A DNA stretch of 64,000 bases from Paraburkholderia sp. ZP32-5. Lineage in GTDB: Bacteria > Pseudomonadota > Gammaproteobacteria > Burkholderiales > Burkholderiaceae. Position 1 is the first letter of the stretch, and each line of letters starts with the position of its first letter. Below are positions 40,872 to 50,341 of the stretch, in pieces. The notes under the pieces are model-generated. The model did not search any database and was not told the DNA's origin. It saw nothing but the letters and a program-made list of their open reading frames with translations. The DNA lies in contig NZ_JAJEJP010000001.1 in NCBI RefSeq assembly GCF_021390495.1, positions 1 to 64,000 of the forward strand, read 5' to 3'. A program made the translations under genes and the position numbers.

Positions 40872-41279
40872 ATGGATCTGCAATTCATATCGCCGCGTGA
40901 ACTGGGTACCGTTTTCGCGCCTTATTCACAGATCGCACGAGCGAAAGCGGCGCAGGAAATCGTGTTCGTCGCCGGCCAGGTCGCGACGCGCGAAGACAGT
41001 TCGATTGCCGGTGTCGATGATTTCGAGGCCCAGTGCGAGCAGGTCTACACGAACATCGAAACGGCGCTGAGTCATGCGGGCGCGAACTGGTCGAACGTCG
41101 CGCAATTCACCTCCTACCTGGTGAGCGCCGACGACATCGCACCCTACAAGGCATGGCGTGAACGCAGGTTCAAGGATCTGTTCCCGAGTGGCGACTACCC
41201 GACCAATACGCTGCTGATCATCCAGCGTCTCGTGGTCGATACGCTTCGCCTCGAGGTGCAGGCGATCGCGGTGAAATAA
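40872..41279 (+). CDS. RidA/YjgF-family protein with altered active site
   Basis: 135 residues of the Rid superfamily, whose canonical members hydrolyse reactive enamines or imines. The canonical Arg that binds the carboxylate should lie in a PxRxxV-like motif; here the segment reads YPTNTLLIIQRL, so that Arg is absent. It therefore belongs to a non-RidA subgroup, perhaps an enamine/aminomuconate deaminase-like enzyme for the pathway. First gene of the operon, eleven bases before the amidohydrolase. Confidence 0.8.
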   Translation: MDLQFISPRELGTVFAPYSQIARAKAAQEIVFVAGQVATREDSSIAGVDDFEAQCEQVYTNIETALSHAGANWSNVAQFTSYLVSADDIAPYKAWRERRFKDLFPSGDYPTNTLLIIQRLVVDTLRLEVQAIAVK

Positions 41280-41290
41280 GGGAAGGCGGT

Positions 41291-42646
41291 ATGGAACAAA
41301 CCAAAGGACGCGTTCTCGAAGGCAAGCTGGTGTTCGGCTCGCTCGACGCGCCGCTGGAACGCGGATGCGTCGTGACGGAAGGCGAGCGCATTGCCTGGGT
41401 CGGATCGCGCGATGCGCTGCCGCAGCAGTATGCGGGCCCAGACTGGGAGCGCATCGATCTGCCCGGCCGCACGGTCATGCCGGGCCTGATCGACGGCCAT
41501 ACGCACATCTCGTTCGGCGAAGCGCGATCCGAAGAAGAACTCGCGCTATACACGCCGGTGGAGTTCCGCACGCTCAAGGCGGCGTGGAACGCGCGGAAGG
41601 TGTTGCAGGCTGGCGTGACGAGCGCCTTCGACGCAGCCACGACGTACAACATCGCCCAGTCAGTGCGCGATGCGATCGACAGCGGTATGTACGAGGGGCC
41701 ACGTTTTGCGGTGAGCGGCAAGCAACTTACATCGCACCAGGGGCTGGAAGACTCGTTTCCGAACGGGATGGAGTTTCCGCCCGGGCAAGCGGGCGTGCTG
41801 GTGGGCAGCGCGTCCGACATCGTGAAGATGATTCGCTATCAGGTGAAAGACGGGGTGGATGCGATCAAGGTGTCCGGTTCGAACGACTCGCTCATTACGC
41901 CGGATTCGCTCGACGGTGCGGCGTTCACGGATGAAGAGTTCGTCTTGATCGCGAAAGAGGCCCACCGGCTCGGCAGGATGTGCAACGTTCACGCACGCTC
42001 ACGCGATGCCATTATCGCGGCGGCGAAAGCCGGATTCGACGTGATCTACCACGCGTCGTACATCGACGAAGAGGGTATCGAAGCGTGCCTGAAAAGCGGC
42101 TCGATCATCTGTCCGACGCTGCCGCTGCTGACCAACATTCTGGAAGCCTGCGACGGAAAGCAGAGTGGTCTGATGGATGCGTTGCAGCGCGAGTACGAAG
42201 CCGCGCGAACGAATCTGCCGCGCGCGTACCGCGCGGGAATCCCGTTCGTACAGGGATCCGAAAGCGGCTGGTCGCCGATTCCGTACGGTCACTGGCACGC
42301 GCGGGAGATGGAAATCTTCGTGAAGGATTTCGGTTTCTCGACGCTGGAAGCGATCCACGCCGGCACGCTGGGCGCCACTCGCATGTTGCGCCGCTTCGGT
42401 CACGAGGTGGGCAAGCTGGAAGCGGGCCGCTATGCGGACCTGCTGGTGATCGACGGCGATCCGACCGTGGACATCACCGTGCTGCAAAAGCCTTCGAGGT
42501 TCGACTTTATTTTCAAGGGCGGCAAGCCCGTGGACCGCACGCCGGCGCAGCCGCGCCGGGTGATGCACTACGAGAAGCACAAGATCTTTCTCAACGGTTT
42601 GTATCAATACGATCAGGACACTGGGACGGGACGCCTTCTGGCGTAA
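41291..42646 (+). CDS. Amidohydrolase-superfamily metal-dependent hydrolase
   Basis: 451 residues, related to imidazolonepropionase/prolidase-like amidohydrolases that cleave amide or cyclic-amide bonds. Metal ligands visible: H70 and H72 (GHTHI), K193 (AIKVSG), H234 (NVHAR), H254 (YHASY). The usual final Asp is replaced by E324 in QGSESGW. The last 35 residues extend beyond the barrel. Cytoplasmic, no signal peptide. The substrate is likely a nitrogen-containing compound, given the RidA-like neighbour. Confidence 0.85.
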   Translation: MEQTKGRVLEGKLVFGSLDAPLERGCVVTEGERIAWVGSRDALPQQYAGPDWERIDLPGRTVMPGLIDGHTHISFGEARSEEELALYTPVEFRTLKAAWNARKVLQAGVTSAFDAATTYNIAQSVRDAIDSGMYEGPRFAVSGKQLTSHQGLEDSFPNGMEFPPGQAGVLVGSASDIVKMIRYQVKDGVDAIKVSGSNDSLITPDSLDGAAFTDEEFVLIAKEAHRLGRMCNVHARSRDAIIAAAKAGFDVIYHASYIDEEGIEACLKSGSIICPTLPLLTNILEACDGKQSGLMDALQREYEAARTNLPRAYRAGIPFVQGSESGWSPIPYGHWHAREMEIFVKDFGFSTLEAIHAGTLGATRMLRRFGHEVGKLEAGRYADLLVIDGDPTVDITVLQKPSRFDFIFKGGKPVDRTPAQPRRVMHYEKHKIFLNGLYQYDQDTGTGRLLA

Positions 42647-42678
42647 GGCATGTCACTTTCGCATTCAGGAAACACAAC

Positions 42679-43959
42679 ATGGAAAAGTACTCGAAGGAAC
42701 ATCTGGCAGGGCTGATCAGGAGCGATCGTGTCCATCGCGATTACTACATCGACCCGCGGATTTTCGAAATCGAAAAGGAAAAGATTTTCGGCAAGGTCTG
42801 GGTGTATGTCGGCCACGAAAGTCTCGTACCGAAGGAGGGCGATTACTACAGCACCACGATGGCCGGTCAACCCGTCGTGCTGTCGCGTCACACCGATGGC
42901 AAGGTCTACGTTCTGCAAAACCGCTGCGGCCACCGTGGCGCCCAGGTCGTCGCGAAAGAGCGAGGCAATACGCGCGCGTTTCTCTGTATGTACCACGGCT
43001 GGGGTTTCCGCCTGAATGGCGATCTGGCCGGCGTGCCGATGAAGCAGGACTTTCCGCAGCAGTGCCTGGAAGAACCCGAGTCGGGCATGTTGCGTGTGCC
43101 GCGCGTGGAGTCGTATCGCGGTTTCGTCTTCGCGTCGTTCAACGAAGAGGTGATGCCGTTGCTGGACTTCCTCGGCGAAGCACGCGGCGGGATCGACGAA
43201 CTCGTGAATCGCTCGCCGGTCGGCGAAGTGGAGTTCGGTTCGGGTTGCCACCGTTACTACTTCAAGGGCAACTGGAAGCTGCAAATGGACAACATGGCCG
43301 ACACCTACCACCCGGCGGCGTGCCACGGTTCCACGGTGGGCCCGGATGGTCGCCAGTTCCAGCGCCGGGCGGGCGCCGAGGGCGGCAGGGCGCCTTTCTT
43401 CGCCGAAAACGGCGAAGCAATCGTGTCGCAGCTTGGCGTGCGCGGTTACGCAAACGGCCATAGCTCCGAGCAGTCGCTGTTCGACAAGGAGCAGAAGGGT
43501 GGCCACTGGGACGAATACCGCGCACAGATGGTGGCGGCTTACGGCGAAGCGCGCACCGTCGAGATCCTGAAGAACGTCCGCCATAGCCTGACGCTCTTTC
43601 CGACGCTCGACATACTGATCGCGCAGACGTCGGTGCGTGTGGTCAAGCCGATTGCCGTCGATTTAACCGAGGTCGAAATCTGGCCGGTGAAATTGAAGGG
43701 TGCGCCCGAAGTGATCTCCACGGATATCGTCCGGTTCGTGAACATCACCCACTCGGCGTCGTCGTTCATCCAGACGGACGACATGGAAGCGTTCGAACGT
43801 TGTCAGCGCGGCATGCAGACGGGTGGCGAATATATCCTCGTGGCGCGCGGCATCGGCAGCGAAGTGGACGAAGGCAACGGAGTGCTGTTCGGCGCACGTT
43901 CCAGCGAGGTGGGGCAGCGCGCAAAGCACTTTGCGTGGCGAGACCTGATGGGCGCCTGA
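42679..43959 (+). CDS. Rieske aromatic-ring-hydroxylating dioxygenase, alpha subunit
   Basis: Catalytic subunit that inserts dioxygen into an aromatic or heteroaromatic ring. The start ATG 42679 gives 426 residues; the longer open frame overlaps the amidohydrolase and is rejected. The Rieske [2Fe-2S] ligands are C83, H85, C103 and H106; the mononuclear iron is bound by H211 and H216 with a downstream Asp, and the bridging D208 is present (NMADTYHPAACH). The matching beta subunit follows. No ferredoxin or reductase is encoded nearby, so electrons must come from elsewhere. Confidence 0.93.
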   Translation: MEKYSKEHLAGLIRSDRVHRDYYIDPRIFEIEKEKIFGKVWVYVGHESLVPKEGDYYSTTMAGQPVVLSRHTDGKVYVLQNRCGHRGAQVVAKERGNTRAFLCMYHGWGFRLNGDLAGVPMKQDFPQQCLEEPESGMLRVPRVESYRGFVFASFNEEVMPLLDFLGEARGGIDELVNRSPVGEVEFGSGCHRYYFKGNWKLQMDNMADTYHPAACHGSTVGPDGRQFQRRAGAEGGRAPFFAENGEAIVSQLGVRGYANGHSSEQSLFDKEQKGGHWDEYRAQMVAAYGEARTVEILKNVRHSLTLFPTLDILIAQTSVRVVKPIAVDLTEVEIWPVKLKGAPEVISTDIVRFVNITHSASSFIQTDDMEAFERCQRGMQTGGEYILVARGIGSEVDEGNGVLFGARSSEVGQRAKHFAWRDLMGA

Positions 43960-43986
43960 ACAGAATTTTCGCAACAAGGAGATTAA

Positions 43987-44487
43987 ATGGACAACGCAAC
44001 GCTGGATGCCGCCACGCTCGACAAGCTGCGTACCTTCGTTGAAGACGAGGCCGCACTGCTCGACGAACGACGCTACGACGAATGGCAGGAACTGTACGCC
44101 GACGATGGCGTGTACTGGGCGCCGTCGCAGCCCGGTCAGCAGGACTGGAACAACACCGTGTCGCTGTACTTCGACGACAGGCACACGATGAAGACGCGCA
44201 TCGAGCGTCTGAAACACAGCATGATCCACTGCCAGGAGCCGCCCTCGGCGTGCGTGCGCGTGCTTTCCGGTCTGCGCGTGATGTCACGGGCGGCGGACTC
44301 CGGAGATTACAGGGTTCGCTCGAAATTCATCATGCTGGAAGATCGTCGCGGTGCGGAGCGTCGCACGTTCGGGGGCAACTATATCCATACGCTGCGGGTT
44401 CGGGGAGACAGCTTTCTCATCGTCCAGAAGCGCGTCGAACTGACCAACTGCGAGGCCAGTTTTCCGATGCTGACGCAGCCGTTTTAA
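43987..44487 (+). CDS. Ring-hydroxylating dioxygenase, beta subunit
   Basis: 166-residue SnoaL-like small subunit that packs with the alpha subunit into an alpha3beta3 complex. The conserved start FVEDEAALLDERRYDEWQEL and central ERLKHSMIHCQEPPS region are typical. It has AAGGAG upstream and lies 27 bases after the alpha gene. Confidence 0.9.
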   Translation: MDNATLDAATLDKLRTFVEDEAALLDERRYDEWQELYADDGVYWAPSQPGQQDWNNTVSLYFDDRHTMKTRIERLKHSMIHCQEPPSACVRVLSGLRVMSRAADSGDYRVRSKFIMLEDRRGAERRTFGGNYIHTLRVRGDSFLIVQKRVELTNCEASFPMLTQPF

Positions 44488-44550
44488 CAACGGTAGCCGC
44501 TGCGCGTAACGGAATGCGCGCAGCGCAAACGACAAGGATGGAGAAAAAGC

Positions 44551-45885
44551 ATGAGCGCAGTTCTTGTGGAGAGCGGGAAGTCAGTTTCCCATGACGGGAA
44601 GTTGCCCAGAACCTTGTTTCTGGTTCAGTTTCTCGCGGTCGGCCTCGGGTATCTGCTGTACACGTTCAACAGAACTGCATTCCCGATCGGGTTGAAAAAC
44701 ATCTCGGTTTCTCTCGGGTTTAGCGTCATCGAGATGAGCACGCTGGGGACGATCTTTCTGGTCGGGCAAGGCATCATTGGCATTCCTGCAGGTTTCTGGA
44801 ACAACACGAACGGAAAGCGCGGGATCACGTACCGCACGAATACGATCATGCTGATCGGCACCGTGGGAACGGGTGTCATGTCCCTGGTGCTGGCGTACCT
44901 CGCATTGAATTTCCCGCTCACCCTCACGTACCGGATCCTGTTCGGCATCTTCGAGGGCATGTTCAACATCAGCGTCTATTCGTTTGCCGGTTCCGCTTTG
45001 CCCGAGCGCCGCGCATTCGTCAACATGTGCCTCGGCTTCTTCTACGCCGCGGGCGCCATGCTGGGGCCGTGGGTATTCAGCCAGATACTCGCGGCCGCGC
45101 CTGCGGATACCGGCTGGCGCTTCGGCCTGTCGGTGTTCGGCGCAGTCAGCATCGTTATCGGCGTGGTGATCTTCAGCGTGATGACGATTCTGCTTTACCG
45201 AACCCGTTCATCGGCTCCGATGCAGACCGTGCAGCAGCAGAGCGATCTGCCGTCCGAAAGCGTGACGGAGGTGCTCAAGGACGTATTGAGCAGAAAGTCG
45301 CTGTGGAAGGGGTTGGCGATTCACGCGTTGAATCTGTTCACGATGTGGGACTTCATTGGCGGCATGCCGTCGATCATGGCGCAGCACCAGCACCGCGACG
45401 TGCTCTTCATCGGCGCGGTATTCGGACTCGGATTCGGCCTCACGAGCGCGGTATCGCCTGTCTTCGGCCTCCTGGCGGACAGGTTCGGGCGCCGGCTGGT
45501 CGTGCTGATCCTCGGAACCGCCGACATCGTCGCGCTGTACCTGCTGATTTTCCATCCGATGGGGCAGTGGGTGACGACACTCCTCGCATTCGTCGTGGGC
45601 GTCGGCGTGAACTCGGTCTATTTCATGGGCTATACCCTCGCGCAGGACGGCGTGCCGAATTACCGCGTGCCGATTGCCACGGGCATTGCGGGCGCAATGG
45701 GCTACCTCATTGCGGGGTTTGCCGGGCCGATTCATGGCTGGGTCTCGACGGTGACGAACTGGCAAACCGCCTGCGTGGTCATCATGATCATCCCTCAGAT
45801 TCTGGCGGTGGCCGCCGCGCTCGTCTTCCTGCCGAGTATCGCGAAATGGAAGCAATTGCGCCGCGAAGGCAAGGCAATCGCCTGA
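44551..45885 (+). CDS. Major facilitator superfamily transporter
   Basis: 444 residues with about twelve hydrophobic segments, split by a hydrophilic loop near 220-250. It lies between the dioxygenase and hydrolase genes with short gaps, so it probably imports the pathway substrate across the inner membrane. The GxxxDRxGRR-type motif appears as LLADRFGRRLVV in the second half. Confidence 0.88.
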   Translation: MSAVLVESGKSVSHDGKLPRTLFLVQFLAVGLGYLLYTFNRTAFPIGLKNISVSLGFSVIEMSTLGTIFLVGQGIIGIPAGFWNNTNGKRGITYRTNTIMLIGTVGTGVMSLVLAYLALNFPLTLTYRILFGIFEGMFNISVYSFAGSALPERRAFVNMCLGFFYAAGAMLGPWVFSQILAAAPADTGWRFGLSVFGAVSIVIGVVIFSVMTILLYRTRSSAPMQTVQQQSDLPSESVTEVLKDVLSRKSLWKGLAIHALNLFTMWDFIGGMPSIMAQHQHRDVLFIGAVFGLGFGLTSAVSPVFGLLADRFGRRLVVLILGTADIVALYLLIFHPMGQWVTTLLAFVVGVGVNSVYFMGYTLAQDGVPNYRVPIATGIAGAMGYLIAGFAGPIHGWVSTVTNWQTACVVIMIIPQILAVAAALVFLPSIAKWKQLRREGKAIA

Positions 45886-45905
45886 CGTCAAGGGAAGACA
45901 TCATC

Positions 45906-46733
45906 ATGCTGACGCAATTCGACTTCGATTTCGAAGCTCATAAGGTCAATGCATTCGAAGGGGGCAACTCGACAAAGCCGCCTTTGTTGTTGATGCACGG
46001 CGTCGGACCCGGCGCCTCCATCATGAACGCGTTTCGTCCGCTTCTTCCTTTCCTGAACGAGCACTTCCACGTGTTCGCGATGGACTGGATCGGCTTCGGC
46101 GGTTCCGATCGAAAGCGCGAGAAACCCTTTGCGGACTTCAGTTTCTGGGTCCGCCAGGCGCGCGCGTTGATGGCCAGGATGCCGGGCGAAAAGGTCTACC
46201 TGTTCGGGCATTCGATGTCGGCGGCCGTCGCATTACGGTTGGCGGCGACGGACCCGCGCGTCGCTGCCGTCTTCACGACGGGCGCCGCGGGCACGACATT
46301 CGAACTGAACGACCATCTGAAGCGCCTGTGGACCTTTCCGAAGAGCGCGGAAGAACTCAAGGCCGGACTCGCGAGCCTGATCCACGACGTGGGCGCCATT
46401 CCGGACGAGCAGATCGAAAGCCGCTGGAAAACGCTGTCCGAAGGCGATTACGGCGATTACTTCACGCAGATGCTGTCGACCCCCACACAACTGATCCGAG
46501 ACTGGACGCTCACCGACCGGGAACTCGCAGCGATCAAGGTGCCGTGCACGTTGCTGCACGGCAGAAACGACATGGCATGTCCGCCGGACTCGACGTCGGC
46601 GACGCTCGCGCAAAAGATTCCGCACTGCAATCTGATCGTGGTCGACGCATGCGCGCACGCGCCGTCGCTCGAGCAGACCGCGAAAGTGCGCGCGGCGCTC
46701 CATGTTGCTTTTGACGGCGTGATTGGCGCCTGA
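45906..46733 (+). CDS. Alpha/beta-fold hydrolase
   Basis: 275 residues; the start ATG 45906 lies 20 bases after the MFS stop. The oxyanion region HGVGPGAS (31-38), nucleophile S103 in GHSMS, a late Asp near DMACPPDS and the His in CAHAPSLEQ complete the triad. It resembles ring-cleavage-product (C-C bond) hydrolases and esterases. In this operon it likely acts after ring opening. Confidence 0.85.
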   Translation: MLTQFDFDFEAHKVNAFEGGNSTKPPLLLMHGVGPGASIMNAFRPLLPFLNEHFHVFAMDWIGFGGSDRKREKPFADFSFWVRQARALMARMPGEKVYLFGHSMSAAVALRLAATDPRVAAVFTTGAAGTTFELNDHLKRLWTFPKSAEELKAGLASLIHDVGAIPDEQIESRWKTLSEGDYGDYFTQMLSTPTQLIRDWTLTDRELAAIKVPCTLLHGRNDMACPPDSTSATLAQKIPHCNLIVVDACAHAPSLEQTAKVRAALHVAFDGVIGA

Positions 46734-46757
46734 ATCCGATTTCAAACAGGAACGAAT

Positions 46758-47600
46758 GTGAAGCTTTTCCGATACGGCCCGGCTGGGCAGGAACGCCCAG
46801 GGATCATCGACGCGAACGGCGCGATGCGCTCGCTATACCCTGTCGTTCGCGAAATCGACGACACGATCCTGTCGCCCGACGGCCTGAATTTCCTGCGCGC
46901 ACTCGATGCGACCCGGTTGCCGGAAGTGCCCGCCGACACGCGTATCGGCGTGCCGTTGTCGAACGTGCGCGGTATCACCGCGATCGGTCTGAACTACACG
47001 GATCACGCCCGCGAAGCGAACATGGCCATTCCGACGGAGCCCGTCGTGTTCAGCAAGGCGACGTCGTCGCTTGCCGGCCCGAACGACGACCTCCTTCTGC
47101 CCGCGCGGTCGGAGAAGACGGACTGGGAAGTGGAGCTTGCCATCGTCATGGGCAGCACTGCATCGAACCTGTCGCAGGAGGAAGCACATTCGGCCATCGC
47201 CGGATTCTGCCTGGTGAACGACGTGTCGGAACGTTCGTGGCAGCTCGAACGCAACGGCCAGTGGGGCAAGGGCAAGAGCTTCGATACGTTCACGCCGCTC
47301 GGCCCGTGGCTCGTGACGCCGGACGAAGTGGACTATGCGAAAAATCTGGCGTTGACGCTCAGCGTGAACGGTGTGCAACGTCAGAACGGCAACACGGAAG
47401 ACATGATTTTTCCTGTGAGCACGATCGTCAGCTATGTCAGCAGTTTCCAGACGCTGCACGCGGGCGACGTAATCATCACAGGCACGCCCGCCGGGGTTGG
47501 CATGGGCATGAAACCGCCCGTTTTCCTGCGCGGCGGCGATGTGATCGACATGGCGATTACGGGTTTGGGAACCCAGAAACATCACGTTGTCGCTCGCTGA
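46758..47600 (+). CDS. Fumarylacetoacetate hydrolase (FAH) family enzyme
   Basis: 280 residues. The FAH metal site is visible as WEVELAIVMG (ExE) and VNDVSER. Members include hydrolases, hydratases and decarboxylases of aromatic meta-cleavage pathways. It is the last gene of the tightly spaced degradation operon, so it probably processes the dienoic or oxo-acid product. Confidence 0.88.
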   Translation: MKLFRYGPAGQERPGIIDANGAMRSLYPVVREIDDTILSPDGLNFLRALDATRLPEVPADTRIGVPLSNVRGITAIGLNYTDHAREANMAIPTEPVVFSKATSSLAGPNDDLLLPARSEKTDWEVELAIVMGSTASNLSQEEAHSAIAGFCLVNDVSERSWQLERNGQWGKGKSFDTFTPLGPWLVTPDEVDYAKNLALTLSVNGVQRQNGNTEDMIFPVSTIVSYVSSFQTLHAGDVIITGTPAGVGMGMKPPVFLRGGDVIDMAITGLGTQKHHVVAR

Positions 47601-47955
47601 GAATATTGCCCCGCAAGGGGCCTCGTTCGGTATTCAGCGATCGCTGTTGAAAATCTCCAAAAAATCGGCGGGAAATTTCCAATAAATATCGATCGTTCAA
47701 TCGATCGATTAACCGGGCAGTTCCCAGGACAGCGCCAGTGACGAGGCCGCCATCCTTGGCGAAACAGGCATGAGTGTATTGCAACGCTTGCTGCGTATGG
47801 AGCCTCACAAAGCTCCATGACGCCGGCATGGACGCGGCTTGTCCGCGTTCGCGCACCGGTCGTCGATGCGCGCGGTAATCGTATTAGCGACGTGAAAAAG
47901 CAGCGCGGCGATTCGTATCGATTTCAGACATTTTCCAACAAACGAAGGGCGCAAC
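47601..47955. other. Intergenic region with operator-like dyad
   Basis: A short GCCCC/GGGGC hairpin at 47608-47621 follows the FAH gene but has no T-run. An 8-bp dyad ATCGATCG-6-CGATCGAT lies at 47688-47709 and could be an operator for the porin gene. No coding region is supported. Confidence 0.4.
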
Positions 47956-49155
47956 ATGGCACACCGCAAACTGAAAACCGCACTGATATTCGGCATCTCG
48001 TGGATGACATCGGCGCCCGTCTGGGCGCAAAGCAGCGTCACGCTTTACGGAGTCGTCGACGACGCCATCGCGTATCAGAGCAGCAGCACCAAACTCGGCA
48101 CGACGAGCGGCGGCAAGTCGAACGTACAGCTCTATTCGGGTGCATGGTCGGGCAGCCGCTTCGGTTTTCGCGGCACGGAAGATCTCGGCGGCGGACTGAA
48201 GGCGGTATTCCAGCTCGAAAACGGCTTCAACGTCAATACCGGCACGCTCGGCCAAGGCGGCCTCGTGTTCGGGCGGCGCGCGTTCGTCGGCTTCGATAGC
48301 GCGCAATACGGGCTGCTGACTTTCGGGCGCCAGTACACGCCGTACTTTACGCTGCTCGCTCCGTATTCGCCGATCGAGTGGCTCGGCATGCATCCGGGCG
48401 ACGTCGACGCATTCGATTTCACGGTGCGCAGCAACAACTCGATTGCTTATATCTCGCCGAAGCTCTACGGCTTCACGTTCGGCGGCATGTACGCGCTGGC
48501 GGGCATTCCCGGGACGGTGAACCGCGGATCGACGTGGAGCGGCGCGCTGCAATATGCGGCCGGACCGGTTGGCGTGGCGGCAGGCTTTCTGCGCGTGAAC
48601 AACTCGACGGTGGGCGGCGGTGCGTTCGGCGCAGATTCGACGGCGACGTCGGGCGGTCAGACGCTGGTGTCGTCGCTGACCAACGGCTATCAGACCGCGC
48701 AGGCGCAAAACCGCTTCGCGCTGGTCGGCACATACCGCTTCAACAGGAACTGGGACGTCAACCTCAGCTACTCGAACGTGCAGTACATCCCTGGCGTCGG
48801 CTCGAACTACCGCGATACGGCGATCTTCAATACCGAAGGCGTCGTGCTGCACTGGAAGGCGAGCGCCGCATTCGACATCGCCGCGGGCTACTCGTACACG
48901 CGCGCCACCGAAGCCAACCGCATCACCGATGCCGCGTCGTATCACCAGTTTCATCTGACGCAGTTGTACGCGCTGTCCAAGCGCACCACGCTGTACGGCT
49001 TCGAGGCGTATCAGCGCGCCAACGGCAATACGCTCGGCACCAACGGCACCAGCATCATTCGCGCGACACCGACGATCGGCGACTTCTTCCAGTCGTCGCC
49101 GTCGTCGTCAGCAAGTCAGGTCGCGCTGATCTTCGGTATTACACATCGCTTCTGA
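47956..49155 (+). CDS. Outer-membrane porin (Burkholderia OpcP/OmpC type)
   Basis: 399 residues with a signal peptide ending ...APVWA-QSSVTLYG and the typical Gram-negative porin start VTLYGVVDDAI. Repeated amphipathic strands (RFGFRGTEDLGGGLKAVFQL; RRAFVGFDSAQYGLLTFGRQ) and a final aromatic residue, F in THRF, form the barrel and the BAM signal. In the catabolic island it probably provides outer-membrane entry for the substrate. Confidence 0.93.
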   Translation: MAHRKLKTALIFGISWMTSAPVWAQSSVTLYGVVDDAIAYQSSSTKLGTTSGGKSNVQLYSGAWSGSRFGFRGTEDLGGGLKAVFQLENGFNVNTGTLGQGGLVFGRRAFVGFDSAQYGLLTFGRQYTPYFTLLAPYSPIEWLGMHPGDVDAFDFTVRSNNSIAYISPKLYGFTFGGMYALAGIPGTVNRGSTWSGALQYAAGPVGVAAGFLRVNNSTVGGGAFGADSTATSGGQTLVSSLTNGYQTAQAQNRFALVGTYRFNRNWDVNLSYSNVQYIPGVGSNYRDTAIFNTEGVVLHWKASAAFDIAAGYSYTRATEANRITDAASYHQFHLTQLYALSKRTTLYGFEAYQRANGNTLGTNGTSIIRATPTIGDFFQSSPSSSASQVALIFGITHRF

Positions 49156-49219
49156 CAAGCGCGCGCACGCGAAGCGCCGCTTCTGCCTGACCCCCATCAT
49201 CTGCTACCTGGAGTTCGCC

Positions 49220-50251
49220 ATGAATCATCCCCAAACCATCGACGTACGCGGCGAAATGAAGGAAGACGCCGAAGCGCTCTATCTGATGGATCACCCCGAT
49301 TCGACCGAAGAGATTCCGACGCTCGATCTCGCGCCGTATCTCGATGGCACGCCCGACGGCCTCGAACATGTCGCCGCGCATCTGCGCGACATCTCGCGCA
49401 CGGTCGGCTTCTTCTATTTGAAAGGGCACGGCATTCCGCAAGACGTGATCGACCGCGTATTCGACGCCTCGCGGCGATTTCATTCGCAACCGGCCGCGCT
49501 GAAAGACCCGTTGCCGTGCATCGACGTCGGCACGCTGAAATCCGGCTATCAGCCGGCTCCGCGCGAAACGCGCGCGTATTCGAACGTCAACATCATTACC
49601 GGCGCGAAGCCGAACACCTATTCGCGTTTCACCGTCAATCGCGAAGGCGGCTCGGGCGGCGCGAACGTCCCGGCGCCGGGCGCGCCGGTCAACGTCTGGC
49701 CCGACGAACTGCCCGGATTCAAGGAGGCGGTGCAGGACTATCACACGCGCATTCTCGCGCTCGCGATGCAGTTTCTGCCGCTGTGGTCAAAGGGCCTCGA
49801 CCTGCCGCCCGATTACTTCGACGAAGCGTTCGCGACGCCGCACGCGTCGCTGGTGTTGTCGCACTATCCGCCGCAAAAGGAGGTCGGCGAAAAGCAGTAC
49901 GGCATCGCGCCGCACACCGACAACAGCATGATGACGTTTCTCGCGCAGGCGAACGTGCCGGGTCTGGCCGTGCGCATGCCGTCCGGTCACTGGCGTCTCG
50001 TCGAGATCGTGCCGGGCACGCTCCTCGTCAACACCGGCAATACGATCGTTCACTGGACCAATAACGAGTATCTGTCGACCAAGCATCGCGTGATCAACAC
50101 CAACGACGTCGACCGTTACTCGATCCCGTTCTTCTTCGGCCCGTCCGGCGATGCGCTGATCGACTGTGTGCCGACCTGCGTGAGCGCAGAACGTCCAGCG
50201 CTCTATCAGCCGACCACGTATGAAGCGATGCGCCGCTGGTATTACGCGTAG
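49220..50251 (+). CDS. 2-oxoglutarate/Fe(II) or IPNS-like dioxygenase
   Basis: 343-residue non-haem iron oxygenase of the isopenicillin-N-synthase family. The DIOX_N part spans 30-150. The iron triad is H232 and D234 (PHTDNS) and H289 (TKHRV); R299 and S301 (RYSIPF) fit 2-oxoglutarate binding. It starts a five-gene set with an amino-acid importer, so it probably hydroxylates or oxidises an imported amino acid or related acid. Confidence 0.88.
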   Translation: MNHPQTIDVRGEMKEDAEALYLMDHPDSTEEIPTLDLAPYLDGTPDGLEHVAAHLRDISRTVGFFYLKGHGIPQDVIDRVFDASRRFHSQPAALKDPLPCIDVGTLKSGYQPAPRETRAYSNVNIITGAKPNTYSRFTVNREGGSGGANVPAPGAPVNVWPDELPGFKEAVQDYHTRILALAMQFLPLWSKGLDLPPDYFDEAFATPHASLVLSHYPPQKEVGEKQYGIAPHTDNSMMTFLAQANVPGLAVRMPSGHWRLVEIVPGTLLVNTGNTIVHWTNNEYLSTKHRVINTNDVDRYSIPFFFGPSGDALIDCVPTCVSAERPALYQPTTYEAMRRWYYA

Positions 50252-50341
50252 CCCGACTGACCACAACATCGCCGATGCATCGCCTGGCGCACACGCGCGC
50301 GCGGCGATGCGCTCAACCACTCTCACGGCAGGACGGATCCA

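Noticed and set aside
41980..42678. Long upstream extension of the Rieske alpha frame
   Set aside because: It overlaps the amidohydrolase in another frame and is not Rieske-like; the family N-terminus begins at ATG 42679.
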